NCBI GenBank assembly: GCA_900618425.1
Contig: UZAN01040963.1
Span: 1-19,366 of the forward strand
DNA: 19,366 nucleotides
Reading direction: 5' to 3'
DNA from: Echinostoma caproni
Lineage: Eukaryota > Platyhelminthes > Trematoda > Plagiorchiida > Echinostomatidae
Translations under genes and position numbers: made by a program
Notes under the pieces: model-generated
Told to the model about the DNA's origin: nothing
The model's input: the letters and a program-made list of their open reading frames with translations, nothing else
The model's database searches: none
In this document: in pieces, positions 18,139 to 19,366 of the stretch
Position numbering within the stretch: the stretch's first letter is position 1
Layout of the letters: every line of letters starts with the position of its first letter

Positions 18139-18571
18139 TCTAATCGAGACTGAAGCAACGGGTCCCAGTGAAACATTTGTGGGTTCATGTATGAGTGTAA
18201 ACAGCTTTCCTGGAGTAAAATGACTCCCACACTTTGCATTGTTTCTGTTGCCCCAGATTCTGGACGTCTTCGATTTTCCCCACAGGTTGGCGAACATTAC
18301 TCGAATAAATGGATGGAATGGTCATCCTGTTGATACAACGTCGCCGGAGCGCAACCTGCCAGTCAGCCCGGTGCATTTTATGGTGACCTTGACGTTTATT
18401 TCTCAACCGTTTGTAACGATTCCTCACGGAATGAGAAAACGCTGAAATTCCAATGTCATTCGCGAAAACAGAAGGATTTCATAAAGTAGGAGTTGTAGGT
18501 CAGCATTTCACCTTGAGAAATAGGTGAATTGATGTAAACGTGTACGGTCTATAATATCTACTCCAAAAAAA
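18139..18571. other. Gene-free stretch downstream of LINE copy 2
   Basis: A 68-codon forward open stretch (18239-18445) and an overlapping reverse stretch (18185-18427) have no recognisable motif. An acceptor-like TTTTCCCCACAG ends at 18286 inside the forward stretch. This is not enough to call an exon. Confidence 0.3.
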
Positions 18572-18616
18572 GTGTATGTATGTATGTGTGTATGTGTGTG
18601 TGTGTGTGTGTGTGTG
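18572..18616 (+). repeat. GTAT/GT microsatellite
   Basis: A compound run of GTAT units passing into about ten GT units. Low-complexity purine-pyrimidine alternating DNA with no associated gene. Confidence 0.9.
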
Positions 18617-19126
18617 AGGTTTCGGGAAAGTTTCCGTGAATCAGACAACACGTGCCCACTTATTGCACTTCTGTTTTCGTTTTTGTCGTTATTGTTGTTG
18701 CGACTTCACGTCAAAAAACCCGGGAGAATGAAGTGCCTTCTTTGTTAGAGTTGGGAATAGTGCATTAAAAATATCGATCTTTCGGGTGTGTTACGAACAC
18801 CTCACGGTGTGTTCCGGATCCCAGGTATGGTTATTTTAGTCAACACAATCCGGAATTTCAATTTTCCTAGTTCTTTTCATCAAGGTGGCGTTTTCCATGT
18901 TCTAACGATGCATTTGATATAACAACAGTCATTGTTTTACGCGTCGAAAAGTAACTCATTGGCATATGTAGTTATTAGCCGGAATAGTGAACGAAAATCG
19001 AATTCCCTTTATTTTTTTCATAATGGTGGTGTCAAATTTAAACGTGATGGAGAAACAGATGGCTTAATTTGATTGCACATTGAGTTTGATTGAACGTGGA
19101 GAAAAAGAAACAATAAGTGAAAAGCT
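18617..19126. other. Gene-free stretch
   Basis: No coding frame of note. A small hairpin-capable stretch near 18797-18815 (AACACC, then GGTGTGTT) is present. Nothing else recognised. Confidence 0.35.
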
Positions 19127-19144
19127 GGGGGTGGGGTGGGTGGG
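19127..19144 (+). other. G-quadruplex-type motif
   Basis: Four G-runs (5, 4, 3 and 3) are separated by single T residues, the most favourable spacing for an intramolecular G-quadruplex. The G-rich context continues to about 19158. No gene start or end is recognised nearby, so a regulatory role is not supported by anything else in the window. Confidence 0.65.
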
Positions 19145-19366
19145 TGAGTGGAGGTGGTGCATTGTAGAGCGGTTTCAACCGTGCTAGATCTTGTGAATAA
19201 TCACTAATCAGGTCCGCGTTTTTTCATAATCAAGCCCTGGAGACCGGTGATTAGGTGAGAGAAGTGAGAGATACGCACTTCAACCTTTCAAAGATAAATT
19301 ACGCTCCATCATCTATTTAGACGAAGTAAAATACAGTCTATGATGATCAACTATTCAATATGGCTT

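Noticed and set aside
1..19366. CRISPR array, prophage, secondary-metabolite cluster or bacterial operon
   Set aside because: No regularly spaced repeats, no ribosome-binding sites with tandem genes, and no prokaryotic protein families; stop density and relics are those of non-coding animal DNA.

Overview
The window looks like non-genic DNA from a repeat-rich animal genome. The best guess is a flatworm, probably a digenean trematode. That call rests on the resemblance of two decayed reverse-transcriptase copies to the LINE family that is very common in trematode genomes, and on the mixture of other relics (tRNA-derived SINE-like heads, a Penelope-like fragment, a Tigger/pogo transposase). It is recall-based inference, not a database match. 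No stretch reads as an intact protein-coding gene. There are no bacterial-type genes, operons, rRNA genes, intact tRNA genes or CRISPR arrays.

Layout. Positions 204-787 hold the N-terminal part of a broken Tigger/pogo-type DDE transposase, which reaches a readable first catalytic motif (NVDET). Directly behind it sits a 207-bp foldback element (802-1008) with 69-nt inverted arms, flanked by a perfect 14-bp direct duplication. Positions 1947-4302 form a compound repeat block: two roughly 310-bp direct repeats start 2029 bp apart, and between them lies a long inverted repeat (3338-3810) whose left arm is split by about 232 bp. A tail motif shared with the direct repeats occurs inverted just before it. 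Positions 5790-7313 are LINE copy 1, a degraded RT plus C-terminal region ending in a (TGA)n tail. A diverged single copy of the foldback arm follows at 7407-7495, and a tRNA-like SINE head at 7849-7900.

Positions 8162-11891 contain little except a clear tRNA-like SINE head on the minus strand (10757-10808). Positions 11892-12105 and 14811-15195 are two diverged copies of one dispersed repeat, possibly LTR-like. Between them lie a visibly GC-rich block that is open in three frames and has exon-like borders (12946-13248), and a second exon-like open stretch (13794-14119). Positions 16720-18138 are LINE copy 2 of the same family. It is interrupted by a roughly 400-bp insertion that has a short target-site duplication and may be a Penelope-like 3' end. 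The last 1.2 kb carry a GT-rich microsatellite and a G-quadruplex-type G-run.

The features do not work together as a pathway. They record successive insertions: Tigger, then the foldback inside or beside it; and the LINE, then the Penelope-like piece inside it. The most unusual structures are the foldback with its intact target duplication and diverged solo arm, the compound 1947-4302 block, and the nested insertion in LINE copy 2. I found no convincing new functional system.
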